From the NCBI GenBank assembly GCA_944324305.1, contig CALUVV010000003.1:62001-126000 (forward strand): a DNA stretch of 64,000 bases, in the 5' to 3' direction. The notes below the pieces were generated by a model. The model saw only the letters and a program-made list of their open reading frames with translations. It was not told the origin of the DNA and made no database searches. The stretch comes from Candidatus Gastranaerophilales bacterium. Lineage in GTDB: Bacteria > Cyanobacteriota > Vampirovibrionia > Gastranaerophilales > Gastranaerophilaceae. The position numbers and the translations under genes are program-made. Below, piece after piece: positions 1 to 9,434 of the stretch. Each line of letters opens with the position of its first letter. Position 1 is the first letter of the stretch.

Positions 1-2
1 AA

Positions 3-854
3 AGAGGAGATAACGATGAATTTGTTCTCCCGACTGTTATAGGCGGAGAAGAATCAAGAATTCATGATAACGATGCGGTTATTTTCTTTAACTACAGACC
101 GGACAGAGCAAGAGAAATTTCTAAAGCTTTAAATTTTGCCGACTTTGACGGCTTTGAAAGAAAGAAAGTTCTTAAAAACCTTTGTTATATAACTATGACA
201 AGCTACAATGAAGATTTTACATTCCCTGTAGCATTCCCGAAAGAGCACCTTGTAAATATTCTGGGTGATGTTCTTGAAGCTAACGGCGTAAAACAGTTCA
301 GAACAGCAGAGACAGAAAAATATGCACACGTCACATTTTTCTTTAACGGCGGCATTGACGAACCTCAGCCTCACGAAACAAGAGTACTTGTTCCGTCACC
401 TAAGGTTCCGACATACGATATGCAGCCTGAAATGAGTGCTCCTGAAGTTTGCGAAAATGTATTGAAAGCTATTGAAAATCCCGAATACGGATTTATTCTC
501 GTAAACTTTGCCAACCCTGATATGGTCGGTCATACAGGTGTTGTTGAAGCGGCAACTAAAGCTTGCCATGTTGTAGATGAGTGTGTGGGCAAAATTGCCG
601 AAGCTTGTAAAAAACATGGAGTTATCATGCTTCTTACTGCTGACCACGGCAACTCTGAAGTTATGGTTAACCCTGAAACTGGTAAACCGCAGACAGCACA
701 TACAACGAACAAAGTTCCTTTTGTTCTTATCAACGCACCAAAAGATTTGCAGTTAAAAGAAGACGGAGCTTTATGCAACATTGCTCCTACCGTGCTTCAG
801 TTAATGGGTATTGCTAAACCCGCCGAGATGGATTGCGGGTCTTTAATTAAATAA
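3..854 (+). CDS. gpmI: 2,3-bisphosphoglycerate-independent phosphoglycerate mutase, 5'-truncated
   Basis: The reading frame is open from base 3 and the N-terminus lies outside the window; 283 residues remain. The enzyme interconverts 3- and 2-phosphoglycerate in glycolysis, in the cytosol, using two Mn ions of the alkaline-phosphatase fold. Visible family motifs are RGDNDEFVLPTVI near the cut end, DAVIFFNYRPDRARE, the block NPDMVGHTG, the metal-binding LTADHGNSE and the closing AHTTNKVPFV. The internal ATG at 195 is not the start, because conserved family sequence continues upstream of it in frame. A hairpin terminator follows the stop. Assignment is secure; only the missing 5' end is unknown. 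Confidence 0.95.
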   Translation, partial: RGDNDEFVLPTVIGGEESRIHDNDAVIFFNYRPDRAREISKALNFADFDGFERKKVLKNLCYITMTSYNEDFTFPVAFPKEHLVNILGDVLEANGVKQFRTAETEKYAHVTFFFNGGIDEPQPHETRVLVPSPKVPTYDMQPEMSAPEVCENVLKAIENPEYGFILVNFANPDMVGHTGVVEAATKACHVVDECVGKIAEACKKHGVIMLLTADHGNSEVMVNPETGKPQTAHTTNKVPFVLINAPKDLQLKEDGALCNIAPTVLQLMGIAKPAEMDCGSLIK

Positions 855-866
855 AAATGACTTATA

Positions 867-895
867 AGATGCCGTATTTATTGCGGCATCTTTTT
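867..895 (+). terminator. Rho-independent terminator after gpmI
   Basis: Stem AGATGCCG (867-874) pairs with CGGCATCT (884-891) around a nine-base loop and runs into five T. It separates gpmI from the helicase gene. Confidence 0.85.
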
Positions 896-914
896 ACAAA
901 TAAAAGAGATTAGG

Positions 915-3893
915 ATGATTATGGCTGACAATAAAGTTTTAGATATCGATTTTTCATTTAAAAAGAATAACGTTGATGAACTGTTTTTTAATTTATCCGA
1001 AAACCCCGACGGATTTAAAAATAAGGATTTCCGTTATACTTTAAGCTTGATTTATCAGACCGTCGAAGACGAGTTTGCGGGTGTATTTTTAAGCCCTAAT
1101 CCGCCTACAAGAAATACTGATTTTTATCTTGTAAATACTAATGATAAGCTGTCGTTTTTTGTTACTCCGACAAATAATTTTCAATATTACCTGAAATCTA
1201 AAGGTTCATTATTCCGCTTTAAATCAGAAGTTATGGATGATAAAGTCGGATACGCCATGAGTCTTGACCTTGTCATGGATTACTTCGGCGGTTTTGGGAA
1301 TATTGTTGATTTGGAAGCTCTTACGCCGACTTTTATTTATTTAAACAAGCTGACTTATTTTGTTATGAAGCTTATTGAAAAGCTGTATTTTATTCCGACA
1401 ATAAAAAAACACGGTTCAATGTTCAGAATTGTTTATGAACCTATTATTAACTCTCAGCAGCTTGCAAGAATTATTAATCAGTTTGAAGAAAATATTCCTG
1501 AGGATTTGTTCATAAAAGGTGAAAAACCTAAGAATTTTATCAATGATTTTATATATAATTATTTAAACTATGTAATTTATAAATTTTTGGGAATTAAGGC
1601 TTATAAGTTCAAAGATGTTAAGTCAGGCACTTATATGATAAAAGATTTAGAGCAGCGTTCTGTAATGAAAGGACATGATATTGCCGAAAGTTTTGCTCAA
1701 TGGTTCGATGAACTTTATCTCGGAAAATATGATGTTATTCCGTTCTTTAAGATTACCAAACTCGAAAATGAAGAACTGTTCCGCCTGAAAGTTCATATTA
1801 AAAACAGAAAAACAGATGAAGATGTATTAATCGATAGGCTTTATACCGATGAAGAAGTTTTCGGTGCAAATTCGTCTGACATTGCAAGAATTGTTGAAAA
1901 ACAGCTTAACTACGCAATTCGGTATATGCCTGAGTTGGAAGATTTATTTGAAGATGAAGAAAAACTTGCACTTGATCTGGATTTAAATCAAGTTTATAAG
2001 ATTATTACTCAAACAGCTTACTATCTTCAAAAAGCGCAAATCGAAGTTGTGCTTCCAGATGAGCTTACAAATATTGTTGTTCCACGCGCATCTATTAATG
2101 CTAAAGTTAAAACGTCGCGTTCAAAAGAACTTGCCGACATCTTTAACAACAACTCTTCTTCAAAGATTTCTCTTGATGATATTTTGGATTTCTCATATGA
2201 AATTGCATTAGGAAATGAAAAACTCTCAATTGAGGAATTTAATAAACTTGTTGAAGGCCAGAACGGATTAATTAAGTATAAAAACAAATACGTTCTTGTT
2301 GATAAAGAAGATACAAGAAAACTTTTTGAACAAATTGCAAAAGCAAATTTTAAATCAATGTCAAGAATGGAACTTATACATGCTTCTATGTCAGGGCAGC
2401 TCGACCAGTATGATTTTGACTATGATGAAGCGTTTGCTAAGGTTATTCAGGACTTTAACAAACCGGTTGAAGTTACTCCGCCGGAAAATTTAAAAGGAGA
2501 ATTAAGGCCTTACCAGCAGACAGGTTTGAAATGGCTCTGGACAAATATTTCCAAAGGCTTCGGGGCTTGTATGGCTGATGATATGGGGCTTGGTAAAACT
2601 ATTCAGGTTATAAGCTTAATTCTTAAAATGAAAGAAGAAAATAAGCTTGATAAACCTGTTCTCGTAATTTGTCCTACAACTTTAATGGGAAACTGGATGA
2701 AAGAGCTTCAAATGTTTGCTCCTTCTCTTGATGCGGTAATTTATCATGGTGCGGAGCGTCAGCTTGATTTGAAACATGATGTTATTTTAACAACTTATGC
2801 AATCATGAGGATTGACGTTGAAGAACTAAAGAAAAATACATGGGGTATGATAATTGTTGATGAAGCTCAAAATATCAAAAACCCTGATACCGCACAAACT
2901 CTTGCCGTTAAAATGCTGAAATCCGATGTTAAAATTGCGATGACAGGTACTCCTGTAGAAAACAGGCTTACCGAGTTGTGGTCAATTTTTGATTTTATTA
3001 ATCAGGGATACCTTGGCACTCTTAGAGAATTCCAGAAGAGTTATGCAATCCCTATTGAAAGATTTAAGGAAAATTCGCGTGCCGCAAAACTGAAAATGTC
3101 TGTATCTCCGTTTGTTTTAAGACGCTTGAAAACAGACAAACACGTAATTACCGACTTACCTGAAAAAATGGTTATCAACGATTACTGCTATCTGTCTAAA
3201 CCTCAGGCAGTTCTGTATGAAAAAACATTAAATGAAATGATGGAAAAAATTTCGGGCTTTACCGGTATTAACAGACGCGGTAATATTTTCAAACTTATTA
3301 CAGCCCTTAAACAAATTTGTAACCATCCTTACCAGTTCCTTAAAGGCGGTGAAATGAGCAAAGAGTTATCAGGGAAAATGGATAAATGTATTTCAACAGT
3401 CCAAAGCATACTTGATAACAACGAAAAAACTCTTATTTTCACGCAATACAAAGAAATGGGAGATATATTATGCAAGGTAATTGCAGACGAATGTAACTCC
3501 GAGCCTTTGTTCTTTCATGGCTCATTAACTGTTCCGCAGCGTGAAGATTTAATACATCGTTTTCAAAATGACGATGATGCAAAAGTTATGGTGCTTTCGC
3601 TAAAGGCAGGCGGTACAGGTCTTAACCTTACAAGTGCAACAAACGTAATTCATTATGATTTATGGTGGAACCCTGCTGTTGAAGATCAAGCTACTGACAG
3701 AACTTACCGTATAGGTCAGGATAAGAACGTAATGGTTCACAGAATGATTACGCTCGGAACATTTGAAGAAAAGATTGATGAAATGCTTAAGTCTAAAAAA
3801 GAACTTGCAGACTTAGCGGTTTACGAAGGAGAAAAGATTATTACCGAACTTTCGGACGAAGAAATTTATCAAATCTTTACTCTGTCTGCTTAG
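915..3893 (+). CDS. SNF2/Rad54-family DEAD-like helicase
   Basis: A 992-residue Swi2/Snf2-type ATPase, a dsDNA translocase family with HepA/RapA-like bacterial members. The helicase core starts near residue 530 (ELRPYQQTGLKWL). It shows motif I DDMGLGKT, motif II DEAQ in IIVDEAQNIKN, motif III MTGTPVENRL, and the C-terminal RecA domain with FHGSLTVPQR, KAGGTGLNL and motif VI DRTYRIGQ. The N-terminal 520 residues resemble the SNF2-associated bacterial region but show no motif I can name. The start at 915 has AAGAGA about six bases upstream; the ATG at 921 is an alternative. It stands alone between terminators. The biological target cannot be read from the sequence. Confidence 0.9.
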   Translation: MIMADNKVLDIDFSFKKNNVDELFFNLSENPDGFKNKDFRYTLSLIYQTVEDEFAGVFLSPNPPTRNTDFYLVNTNDKLSFFVTPTNNFQYYLKSKGSLFRFKSEVMDDKVGYAMSLDLVMDYFGGFGNIVDLEALTPTFIYLNKLTYFVMKLIEKLYFIPTIKKHGSMFRIVYEPIINSQQLARIINQFEENIPEDLFIKGEKPKNFINDFIYNYLNYVIYKFLGIKAYKFKDVKSGTYMIKDLEQRSVMKGHDIAESFAQWFDELYLGKYDVIPFFKITKLENEELFRLKVHIKNRKTDEDVLIDRLYTDEEVFGANSSDIARIVEKQLNYAIRYMPELEDLFEDEEKLALDLDLNQVYKIITQTAYYLQKAQIEVVLPDELTNIVVPRASINAKVKTSRSKELADIFNNNSSSKISLDDILDFSYEIALGNEKLSIEEFNKLVEGQNGLIKYKNKYVLVDKEDTRKLFEQIAKANFKSMSRMELIHASMSGQLDQYDFDYDEAFAKVIQDFNKPVEVTPPENLKGELRPYQQTGLKWLWTNISKGFGACMADDMGLGKTIQVISLILKMKEENKLDKPVLVICPTTLMGNWMKELQMFAPSLDAVIYHGAERQLDLKHDVILTTYAIMRIDVEELKKNTWGMIIVDEAQNIKNPDTAQTLAVKMLKSDVKIAMTGTPVENRLTELWSIFDFINQGYLGTLREFQKSYAIPIERFKENSRAAKLKMSVSPFVLRRLKTDKHVITDLPEKMVINDYCYLSKPQAVLYEKTLNEMMEKISGFTGINRRGNIFKLITALKQICNHPYQFLKGGEMSKELSGKMDKCISTVQSILDNNEKTLIFTQYKEMGDILCKVIADECNSEPLFFHGSLTVPQREDLIHRFQNDDDAKVMVLSLKAGGTGLNLTSATNVIHYDLWWNPAVEDQATDRTYRIGQDKNVMVHRMITLGTFEEKIDEMLKSKKELADLAVYEGEKIITELSDEEIYQIFTLSA

Positions 3894-3898
3894 CAGGC

Positions 3899-3926
3899 TT
3901 GAAATTATTTTTATTTAGTTTATAAT
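3899..3926 (+). promoter_or_regulatory. Promoter of rpsU
   Basis: -35 TTGAAA (3899-3904), 16-bp spacer, -10 TATAAT (3921-3926), about 45 bp upstream of the rpsU start. Confidence 0.75.
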
Positions 3927-3971
3927 ATACATATATTGTACAAAATGTCCATAAAGGTGGTGAAAATATAA

Positions 3972-4145
3972 ATGGCAGAAGTTAAAGTAGGCGAAAACGA
4001 ATCAATTGAAAGCGCATTACGCCGTTTCAAAAAAAAGATTCAAAAAGCCGGTATTCTTTCAGAAGTTAAAAAACGCGAAAGATATGAAAAACCGAGCGTA
4101 AAAAGAAAACGCAAATCTGAAGCAGCCAGAAAAAGAAAAGTTTAA
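3972..4145 (+). CDS. rpsU: 30S ribosomal protein S21
   Basis: A 57-residue, strongly basic protein. It has the S21 pattern: an acidic start ([19 protein letters not shown]), the core [24 protein letters not shown] and a lysine/arginine tail ending ARKRKV. S21 binds the small ribosomal subunit near the anti-Shine-Dalgarno region and helps initiation. AAAGGTGGT lies about ten bases upstream of the ATG. The gene is monocistronic, with its own promoter and terminator. Length fits the family. Confidence 0.95.
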   Translation: MAEVKVGENESIESALRRFKKKIQKAGILSEVKKRERYEKPSVKRKRKSEAARKRKV

Positions 4146-4154
4146 TTCAGATAA

Positions 4155-4185
4155 AAAAAGAGGTCATATATGACCTCTTTTTTTA
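4155..4185 (+). terminator. Terminator after rpsU
   Basis: AAAGAGGTCA and TGACCTCTTT form an almost loopless palindrome, preceded by A and followed by a T-run. Confidence 0.9.
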
Positions 4186-4214
4186 TTGAAATCTTCTTTA
4201 TAATATGGTATAAT
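4186..4214 (+). promoter_or_regulatory. Promoter of the first pilin-like gene
   Basis: -35 TTGAAA (4186-4191), 17-bp spacer, -10 TATAAT (4209-4214). A near-consensus promoter, so the tract-bearing gene below is expected to be transcribed. Confidence 0.8.
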
Positions 4215-4239
4215 CTATTAGTGGAAGAAAGGAGCAATA

Positions 4240-5006
4240 ATGAAAAACGTATTTGATTTCGAAATTCGGGGGGGGGGCGCACTTTAGGCTCAGCTCCTGC
4301 GTTTACGCTTGCTGAAGTTTTGGTTACTTTAGGTATTATTGGCGTGGTATCAGCAATGACAGTACCGTCTTTGATGCAGAACCATCAAAGAAAGACTTAT
4401 GTAACACAGTTACATAAAGTTTATAATGAAGTTCAACAGGCATCTTTGCAGTGTATGACGGATAAGAATGCAATAAATTTAAGAGAAGCCGGTTTAACAA
4501 GCCGTTCTGCCATGTTGGAATTTTTGAATAAATATTTTAAAGTAGTGCAGCAATGTGAAGAAGGAGACGTCAGAACCCCTTGTTTTGCTTCTTCGTATAA
4601 ATCTATTGATGGAACAGATATTGGTGATGTGGGTAGTTGGGGTTCTGCTGCTTGTATTACCTTGGCTAGCGGAGCAGCCATAATGATTGATCATCCTTCA
4701 CTCTACTCATCTACAGTTGGTAACGTGAAATCGTATTGGGGAAATATGCTAATAGATATAAATGGTTCTAAAGGACCAAATATTGCAGGACGTGATTTAT
4801 TTCAGGTTGTTTTTTATGATGACGGCTCTATTGATATTGAAGGAGTAACTCCGGCTTGTAGAAGTCAGGGAATTTGCAATGGCAGCTCTCCGAAGGATAT
4901 TCGAAATAATTTGTATAACTCCAATTGTAAACAAACTACCGCTTCTGCCGGTGCTATAGGCTGTTTTGGCAAAATTCTAAATGATAACTGGGAAATGACA
5001 TATTAA
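4240..5006 (+). CDS. Type IV pilin-like protein, out of frame at a G10 tract (putatively phase-variable)
   Basis: SD AAAGGAG and ATG 4240 open a 15-codon ORF (MKNVFDFEIRGGGAL, stop 4285-4287). The pilin body is in another frame and joins the ATG frame only if the G-run at 4268-4277 is 8 or 11 long; with 11 the product is 255 residues. The body has a class III-type signal, SAPA then FTLAEVLVTLG, with the cleavage/methylation Phe and the Glu at +5. A hydrophobic helix follows, then the shared stretch PSLMQNHQRKTYVTQLHK. The middle is variable and Cys-containing, and the end is conserved (CFGKILNDNWEM). A TTG at 4320 lies inside the hydrophobic helix and would lose the processing site, so I do not take it as the start. 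Role in pili or a pseudopilus is inferred. Confidence 0.75.
4268..4277 (+). repeat. C-G10-C tract, copy 1
   Basis: Ten G flanked by C on both sides, starting 28 nt after the A of ATG 4240. The following bases CGCACTTTAGGCT carry a weak form of the downstream YTAAAGCT block. As read, it forces a stop at codon 16. Confidence 0.95.
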
Positions 5007-5031
5007 AAAAGGCTCATTAAGAGCCTTTTTT
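5007..5031 (+). terminator. Terminator between the two pilin-like genes
   Basis: AAAAGGCTC, loop ATTAA, GAGCC then T6. Confidence 0.9.
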
Positions 5032-5038
5032 ATAAATC

Positions 5039-5067
5039 TTGAAAAATTTTCAATACTTTTTTATAAT
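5039..5067 (+). promoter_or_regulatory. Promoter of the second pilin-like gene
   Basis: -35 TTGAAA (5039-5044), 17-bp spacer, -10 TATAAT (5062-5067). Same layout as the promoter of the preceding pilin-like gene. Confidence 0.8.
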
Positions 5068-5097
5068 ATAAATGTTGAAAAATTGAAAGGAGCGATT

Positions 5098-5819
5098 ATG
5101 AAAAAAGCATTGAATTCCGGAATTCGGGGGGGGGGCGTACTCTAAGCTCGGCTCCTGCGTTTACACTTGCTGAGGTTCTTATAACTTTAGGGATTATAGG
5201 GATTGTTGCAGCCTTAATTATGCCCGGAGTTATAGGTAATTATAAAAAACAACAGTCATTGCAGCAATTAAAAAAAGCTTATTCCGTTTTATCTCAGGCT
5301 TTCAATCATGCTGTTTCAGAATACGGCGACTCGACGGAATGGGATACGGTTACTCCCGATATTGCATTTTCTTATTTTGACACTTATTGGAAACCATATT
5401 TACAGGCACCTGTAAGATGTTACTATTATGATGAATGCGGTTATGACAGATTAACTCCGTTTTTTAAATCAAACAGGCGCATGGATGATTATCAGATTAA
5501 TCCGAATGCAGGCACGGCAAACTCCCGCGTAATGCTGCATTTAAATGACGGAACATTTGTAATGATTATTACGAGTTCAGGATATGGTCAGGATGACAGA
5601 CGAATTCTGGTAGATTTAAACGGCTCTAAATTCCCAAACCGTTTCGGTAATGATGTTTTCTTTTTTCTTAGGGTAAGCGGTAAAGGTATTGTACCTTACG
5701 GATATGATAAATCTACAGACGTCATAAACAAAGATTGCTCAAAGACGGGAAACGGTTATATGTGTGCGGCAAGATTAATGCAGGCGGGCTGGAATATGGA
5801 TTTGGACTATCCGTTTTAA
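5098..5819 (+). CDS. Type IV pilin-like protein, out of frame at a G10 tract (putatively phase-variable)
   Basis: SD GAAAGGAG, then ATG 5098. As read, the ATG frame ends after 15 codons (MKKALNSGIRGGGVL, stop 5143-5145). With 8 or 11 G it runs into the pilin body; with 11 the product is 240 residues. The body starts RTLSSAPA then FTLAEVLITLGIIGIVAAL, the type IV prepilin signal with Glu+5. A basic stretch (NYKKQQSLQQLKKAYSVLSQAF) and a Cys-containing globular part follow. The motif LVDLNGSKFPNRFGNDVF corresponds to the IDxNGxKxPNxxGxD block seen in the other pilin-like proteins here. The C-terminus differs from the 255-residue group, so this is a separate subfamily. Function as a minor pilin or pseudopilin is inferred. 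Confidence 0.75.
5126..5135 (+). repeat. C-G10-C tract, copy 2
   Basis: Ten G flanked by C, starting 28 nt after the A of ATG 5098. Followed by CGTACTCTAAGCT, which contains the downstream block. Confidence 0.95.
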
Positions 5820-5822
5820 CAG

Positions 5823-5851
5823 AAAAAAGGCTCAATTATGAGCCTTTTTTT
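5823..5851. terminator. Bidirectional terminator between convergent genes
   Basis: GGCTCA (5829-5834) and TGAGCC (5839-5844) with A-rich and T-rich flanks. It serves the pilin-like gene on + and overlaps the 3' end of the gene on -. Confidence 0.85.
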
Positions 5852-6918
5852 GTTTCTATATAATTTGTGTTCGGTATAAATGAACTTTCACCGTTAATTT
5901 CAATTTTGTTAATAATACTTGCTCTCTTTTTACGGAAAAGCATATCTACAAAAGCTTCCAAACGGGTAATAAATCCTGCTTCACCTGTTTGTTCGTCAAC
6001 AGTCAGATTTAAAAGCGGTTTATTAAAGCGCTTGGCCTGTCTTGTAATCCTTTCAATCATTAAAGAATCAGGACCGCAGCCGAATGCCGTAAGAGTAATA
6101 ATACCGTCAATCTTTATGTCTTTTAAATAATGTCCGGCAGCTCCTGTCATTTCGCGTTCATTTGCCCAGTACATTTCCTGTCCCAGAGCCTTTATGCCGT
6201 CATCCATCTGCTCGTTAGAAAGCTGTAATGATGAATAAACTTTTACATCCATTTTTTCAAGTTTATCAAATATTTTCATTGAAGTTCGTTCGTCAAAGAT
6301 ATTATATCCGTGCGAGATTAGAGCTATAGAGATAGGGAATTCTTTGGTTTGGCTTTCAATGAAAACTTTACCCTGCAGAGCATAATTCATTGCTTTTTTG
6401 TAGCTCATACCGGATTTTGACATTATATGAAAATTATTGTAAGTTCTCCATCCTGCTTTTGCCGCTTTTTTAATCTTTTCTTCATCCGTAATTCCGAACG
6501 GAGCAGCCGTTTCTTTTAAGAAATCGTATAATCCTTGATTTTTTTCTGATTTATCAAGTGTTGCTTCAATCATTGTAAAATCTTTTTTTACAACGTTTCT
6601 TACCAAATCTGGCAATCCGCGGATTTTTGAACAGTTATAAATTTTCGGCGCAATCGATTGAATGGAAGGAACAAATATTTTATCAATTCCTTTGTCAATC
6701 AGATTAAGCACATGGCCTATGTAAACTTTTATCGGCAGGCAGGTTTCAGTTACAACAAGAGCTGACCCGCTTGTCATTGTTTGTTTTGTCGTTACGTCTG
6801 AAAGTACAATCTTAATCCCAAGATCCGTAAAAAATCCGTAATAAAACGGATAATTATGATAAAAAGACATTCCTCTGGGGATGCCTATTGTCATTTCGCT
6901 GTTTTGAATTTTTTCCAC
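5836..6918 (-). CDS. DUF2229-type protein, related to 2-hydroxyacyl-CoA dehydratase/activase components
   Basis: About 360 residues. It resembles the acyl-CoA dehydratase activase-related family (DUF2229/COG3581 type), recognised from the N-terminal TIGIPRGMSFYHNYPF, the Cys motif TETCLPIKVYIGHV and the C-terminal FGCGPDSLMIERI, with conserved Cys that could hold an Fe-S cluster. The biochemical role of stand-alone members is not established. I chose GTG 6918 because AAGGGG lies nine bases upstream; the upstream ATG at 6978 gives an AT-rich 20-residue extension with no ribosome site. No dehydratase subunits lie nearby. Family call is fair, function open. Confidence 0.65.
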   Translation of the reverse strand: MEKIQNSEMTIGIPRGMSFYHNYPFYYGFFTDLGIKIVLSDVTTKQTMTSGSALVVTETCLPIKVYIGHVLNLIDKGIDKIFVPSIQSIAPKIYNCSKIRGLPDLVRNVVKKDFTMIEATLDKSEKNQGLYDFLKETAAPFGITDEEKIKKAAKAGWRTYNNFHIMSKSGMSYKKAMNYALQGKVFIESQTKEFPISIALISHGYNIFDERTSMKIFDKLEKMDVKVYSSLQLSNEQMDDGIKALGQEMYWANEREMTGAAGHYLKDIKIDGIITLTAFGCGPDSLMIERITRQAKRFNKPLLNLTVDEQTGEAGFITRLEAFVDMLFRKKRASIINKIEINGESSFIPNTNYIETKKGS

Positions 6919-7020
6919 GAGATAAATCCCCTTTTTGCTACTTATATAATACTTCAAAATTAAAATTTTTGCTATCATTGTAAATTTATTTATAGTAATA
7001 TTTATTTACAAGGAGTTATA

Positions 7021-7770
7021 ATGCCGCATTTTTTTATAAGTTCTAAAGATGTAAATAATAATAAGATAACTGTTTCGGACAGGGATAATTTTAACCATAT
7101 CGCAAAATCTTTGCGGACTAAAAAAGGTGAAAAACTGCTTTTTATTGACGAAAATCAAATTCAATATGAAACTGTTGTTGAAGAAATAACAAATAAGGAA
7201 ATAACGGTTAATGTTGAAAATAGTTATAAGTCTTTTAGAAGGCTTGATTTTAGATTATATCTTGCGCAAAGTCCGCTCAGGAGTGACGCACAGTCAAGCA
7301 TTATTGAAAAAGCAGCCGAACTCGGTGCAGATGGTGTTTATCCTGTTTATACCGATAATTGCGCTCTTGCTGCAGCTGTTATTGAAAAGAAAATTCCCAA
7401 ATGGCAGAGAATTATGCTTGAAGCTTCTAAGCAGTGCGAAAGAGCTTATGTCCCGTCGTGTTACGGGTTGACTAATCTGGAAAATATTATAAAATTGAAA
7501 AATGACGGCTTTAGAATTATTGCTTTCTGCGAAAGACATGCAAAACTGTCTCTGCATGAATACTGCAAAGAAAATCCAATTATTAAGGGTGAAAATGTTA
7601 TTGTTATTATAGGACCCGAGGGCGGTTTTTCTCAGAGAGAATTTAAGCTGTTCGAGGATAATGAAATTGCAATGCTTACACTCGGAGAGCTCATTTTGAA
7701 AGCAGATACCGCTGTTACCGTAGCTTTAGGAAACGTAATTTATGAATTCGAAAATTATAGAAAAAATTAA
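7021..7770 (+). CDS. rsmE: 16S rRNA (uracil(1498)-N3)-methyltransferase
   Basis: A 249-residue SPOUT-class methyltransferase that methylates U1498 of 16S rRNA using SAM. The N-terminal PUA-like part contains HIAKSLRTKKGEKLLF. The C-terminal knot carries the SAM-site motifs IIGPEGGFSQREF and LGELILKADTAV, and the middle has EASKQCERAYVP. The start has AAGGAG at good spacing. Its 3' end overlaps the cca start by 29 bp, so the two genes are probably co-transcribed and translationally coupled. Length is typical. Confidence 0.93.
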   Translation: MPHFFISSKDVNNNKITVSDRDNFNHIAKSLRTKKGEKLLFIDENQIQYETVVEEITNKEITVNVENSYKSFRRLDFRLYLAQSPLRSDAQSSIIEKAAELGADGVYPVYTDNCALAAAVIEKKIPKWQRIMLEASKQCERAYVPSCYGLTNLENIIKLKNDGFRIIAFCERHAKLSLHEYCKENPIIKGENVIVIIGPEGGFSQREFKLFEDNEIAMLTLGELILKADTAVTVALGNVIYEFENYRKN

Positions 7771-9139
7771 ATCAGATGAAATTTTGTCAAAGATTACGGA
7801 TAAATTTGATAATGAAATTTATCTTGTAGGCGGCACCGTACGGGATTACTATATGGGCTTGGAAAGCACAGACAGAGATATTATTGTAATGGACGAGGAT
7901 GCACGTGATTTCGCATTGAAACTTGCTGAACTTTTTGATGCTTCATTTGTTCCGCTCGATGAGGTAAATAAAATTTACAGATTAGTTCTTCCTGATAAAG
8001 TGAACTATATTGATGTAACAAATCCTGTTGGTGATTCTATTGAAAAGGATTTGATGAGACGTGATTTAACCATAAACGCAATTGCGGTTAACATCAGAAC
8101 CGGCGAACTTATTGATATATCGGGCGGTGTTACAGATATCCGCAACAAATGTATTAATTACGTTAATGAACTTAATTTTGTTGATGACCCTTTAAGACTG
8201 TTAAGAGTATACAGATTTCAGGCACTATACGGATTTCAGCTTGCACCCGAAACTATTAGTGCCGTTTGTAAATATTCCGATTTAATTCATAAACCTGCTG
8301 CCGAGCGGATTAATTATGAAATTTTAAAGCTTTTTAGCGGCGAATATGCTCATCTTGCGCTTGAAAATATGAATAAAACATGGATTTTGGAAGAAATATT
8401 TCCGTTTGTAAAAGAATTAAAACAGGTTCCGCCAAATTCTCATCACCATTTGGATTTATTCCATCATTCCGTTGAAACGGTTAAGCAGTTGCAAAATTTA
8501 TATAACGAAGCTCCCGATGAAGTAAAAGAACATCTTAACAGGGCTGATTTCGGCGGTTTTTCCCGTCTTGCGCACTTAAAGCTTGCAGCATTCATGCATG
8601 ATATAGGAAAATTTTCGACCTGGACTATTGAGGAAGGCAAGCATAGATTTATTAAACATGATGATGTCGGTGCTAAAATGTCACTGAAAATTTTGAAAGA
8701 TTTACATTTTTCAAATAAACAAATTGACTACATTTCATCAATGATTAAATATCATATATATCCGTCGCATGTAATGACGTCGCCGCAGATTACCGAAAAA
8801 ATTATGATGCGCTACGTTCGTAAAATGGATATAAATTCTATTGACGTTATTTTGCTTGCGCAGGCTGACAGACTTTCTGCAAGGGGCCCCGAAATTACGG
8901 ACGAAATTGTTGAAAGAAACATTACCTCTTTAAATATGCTTTTGAAATTTTATCTTGAGACGCGCGAAACATTAAAACCATTGCCAAAACTTTTGAACGG
9001 CAATGATGTAATGAAAATTTTAAATATTAAACCTTCAAGAAGGCTCGGTGAAATTATGGAAGCTTTGCATGAAGCTCAAATTTCAGGTGATGTTGTTACT
9101 CGCGAGCATGCTGTTGATTTTGTTAAAAAGCTTGTTTAA
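7742..9139 (+). CDS. cca: CCA tRNA nucleotidyltransferase / poly(A) polymerase family with HD domain
   Basis: A 465-residue class II nucleotidyltransferase. The head shows LVGGTVRDYYMG, the metal-binding DRDIIV and RRDLTINAIA, followed by DPLRLLRVYRFQA of the neck. The C-terminal half carries an HD-domain signature (HHSVETV and AAFMHDIGK). This fits tRNA 3'-CCA addition or repair, with an HD phosphohydrolase module as in many bacterial proteins of this family. CCA-adding and poly(A)-adding members cannot be separated by motif alone. It overlaps rsmE by 29 bp and has AGGA inside rsmE as a weak ribosome site. Confidence 0.88.
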   Translation: MNSKIIEKIKSDEILSKITDKFDNEIYLVGGTVRDYYMGLESTDRDIIVMDEDARDFALKLAELFDASFVPLDEVNKIYRLVLPDKVNYIDVTNPVGDSIEKDLMRRDLTINAIAVNIRTGELIDISGGVTDIRNKCINYVNELNFVDDPLRLLRVYRFQALYGFQLAPETISAVCKYSDLIHKPAAERINYEILKLFSGEYAHLALENMNKTWILEEIFPFVKELKQVPPNSHHHLDLFHHSVETVKQLQNLYNEAPDEVKEHLNRADFGGFSRLAHLKLAAFMHDIGKFSTWTIEEGKHRFIKHDDVGAKMSLKILKDLHFSNKQIDYISSMIKYHIYPSHVMTSPQITEKIMMRYVRKMDINSIDVILLAQADRLSARGPEITDEIVERNITSLNMLLKFYLETRETLKPLPKLLNGNDVMKILNIKPSRRLGEIMEALHEAQISGDVVTREHAVDFVKKLV

Positions 9140-9434
9140 TATATACTTTGGCAATACTTATTTAAATTATTAAGCGTATTTGTTACAATTATTTACAAAA
9201 ATTTTTATTAAAATTTTTAAGAAATTTGCATTAAATGATTATTTTTTTTAGAGATTTTTTCAAATTTTTTAAAAAAATTATTTAAAAATTATCTATTTTT
9301 AATAAAAAATGCAAAAAACCTTCTTAATATCTCCTTTACAATTCCTGTTAATAACGCAATTTTTTTTTTGCCCGGCTTTTAATATGAATGTGTCATTGGT
9401 ATAATAGGTGTGAAGTTTTAAACCAGACTATAGT
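9140..9434. other. AT-rich intergenic region
   Basis: About 295 bp of very AT-rich sequence with A/T runs and no ORF. A TATAAT at 9400-9405, preceded by TTGG, could be an extended -10 for the downstream gene. No convincing terminator for cca was seen. Confidence 0.5.

Noticed and set aside
4320-5006. Pilin starting at TTG 4320 (also 57647 and 60934 on the other strand)
   Set aside because: This start lies inside the hydrophobic helix and removes the FTLAEV processing site; it is only where the open frame happens to have an alternative start codon.
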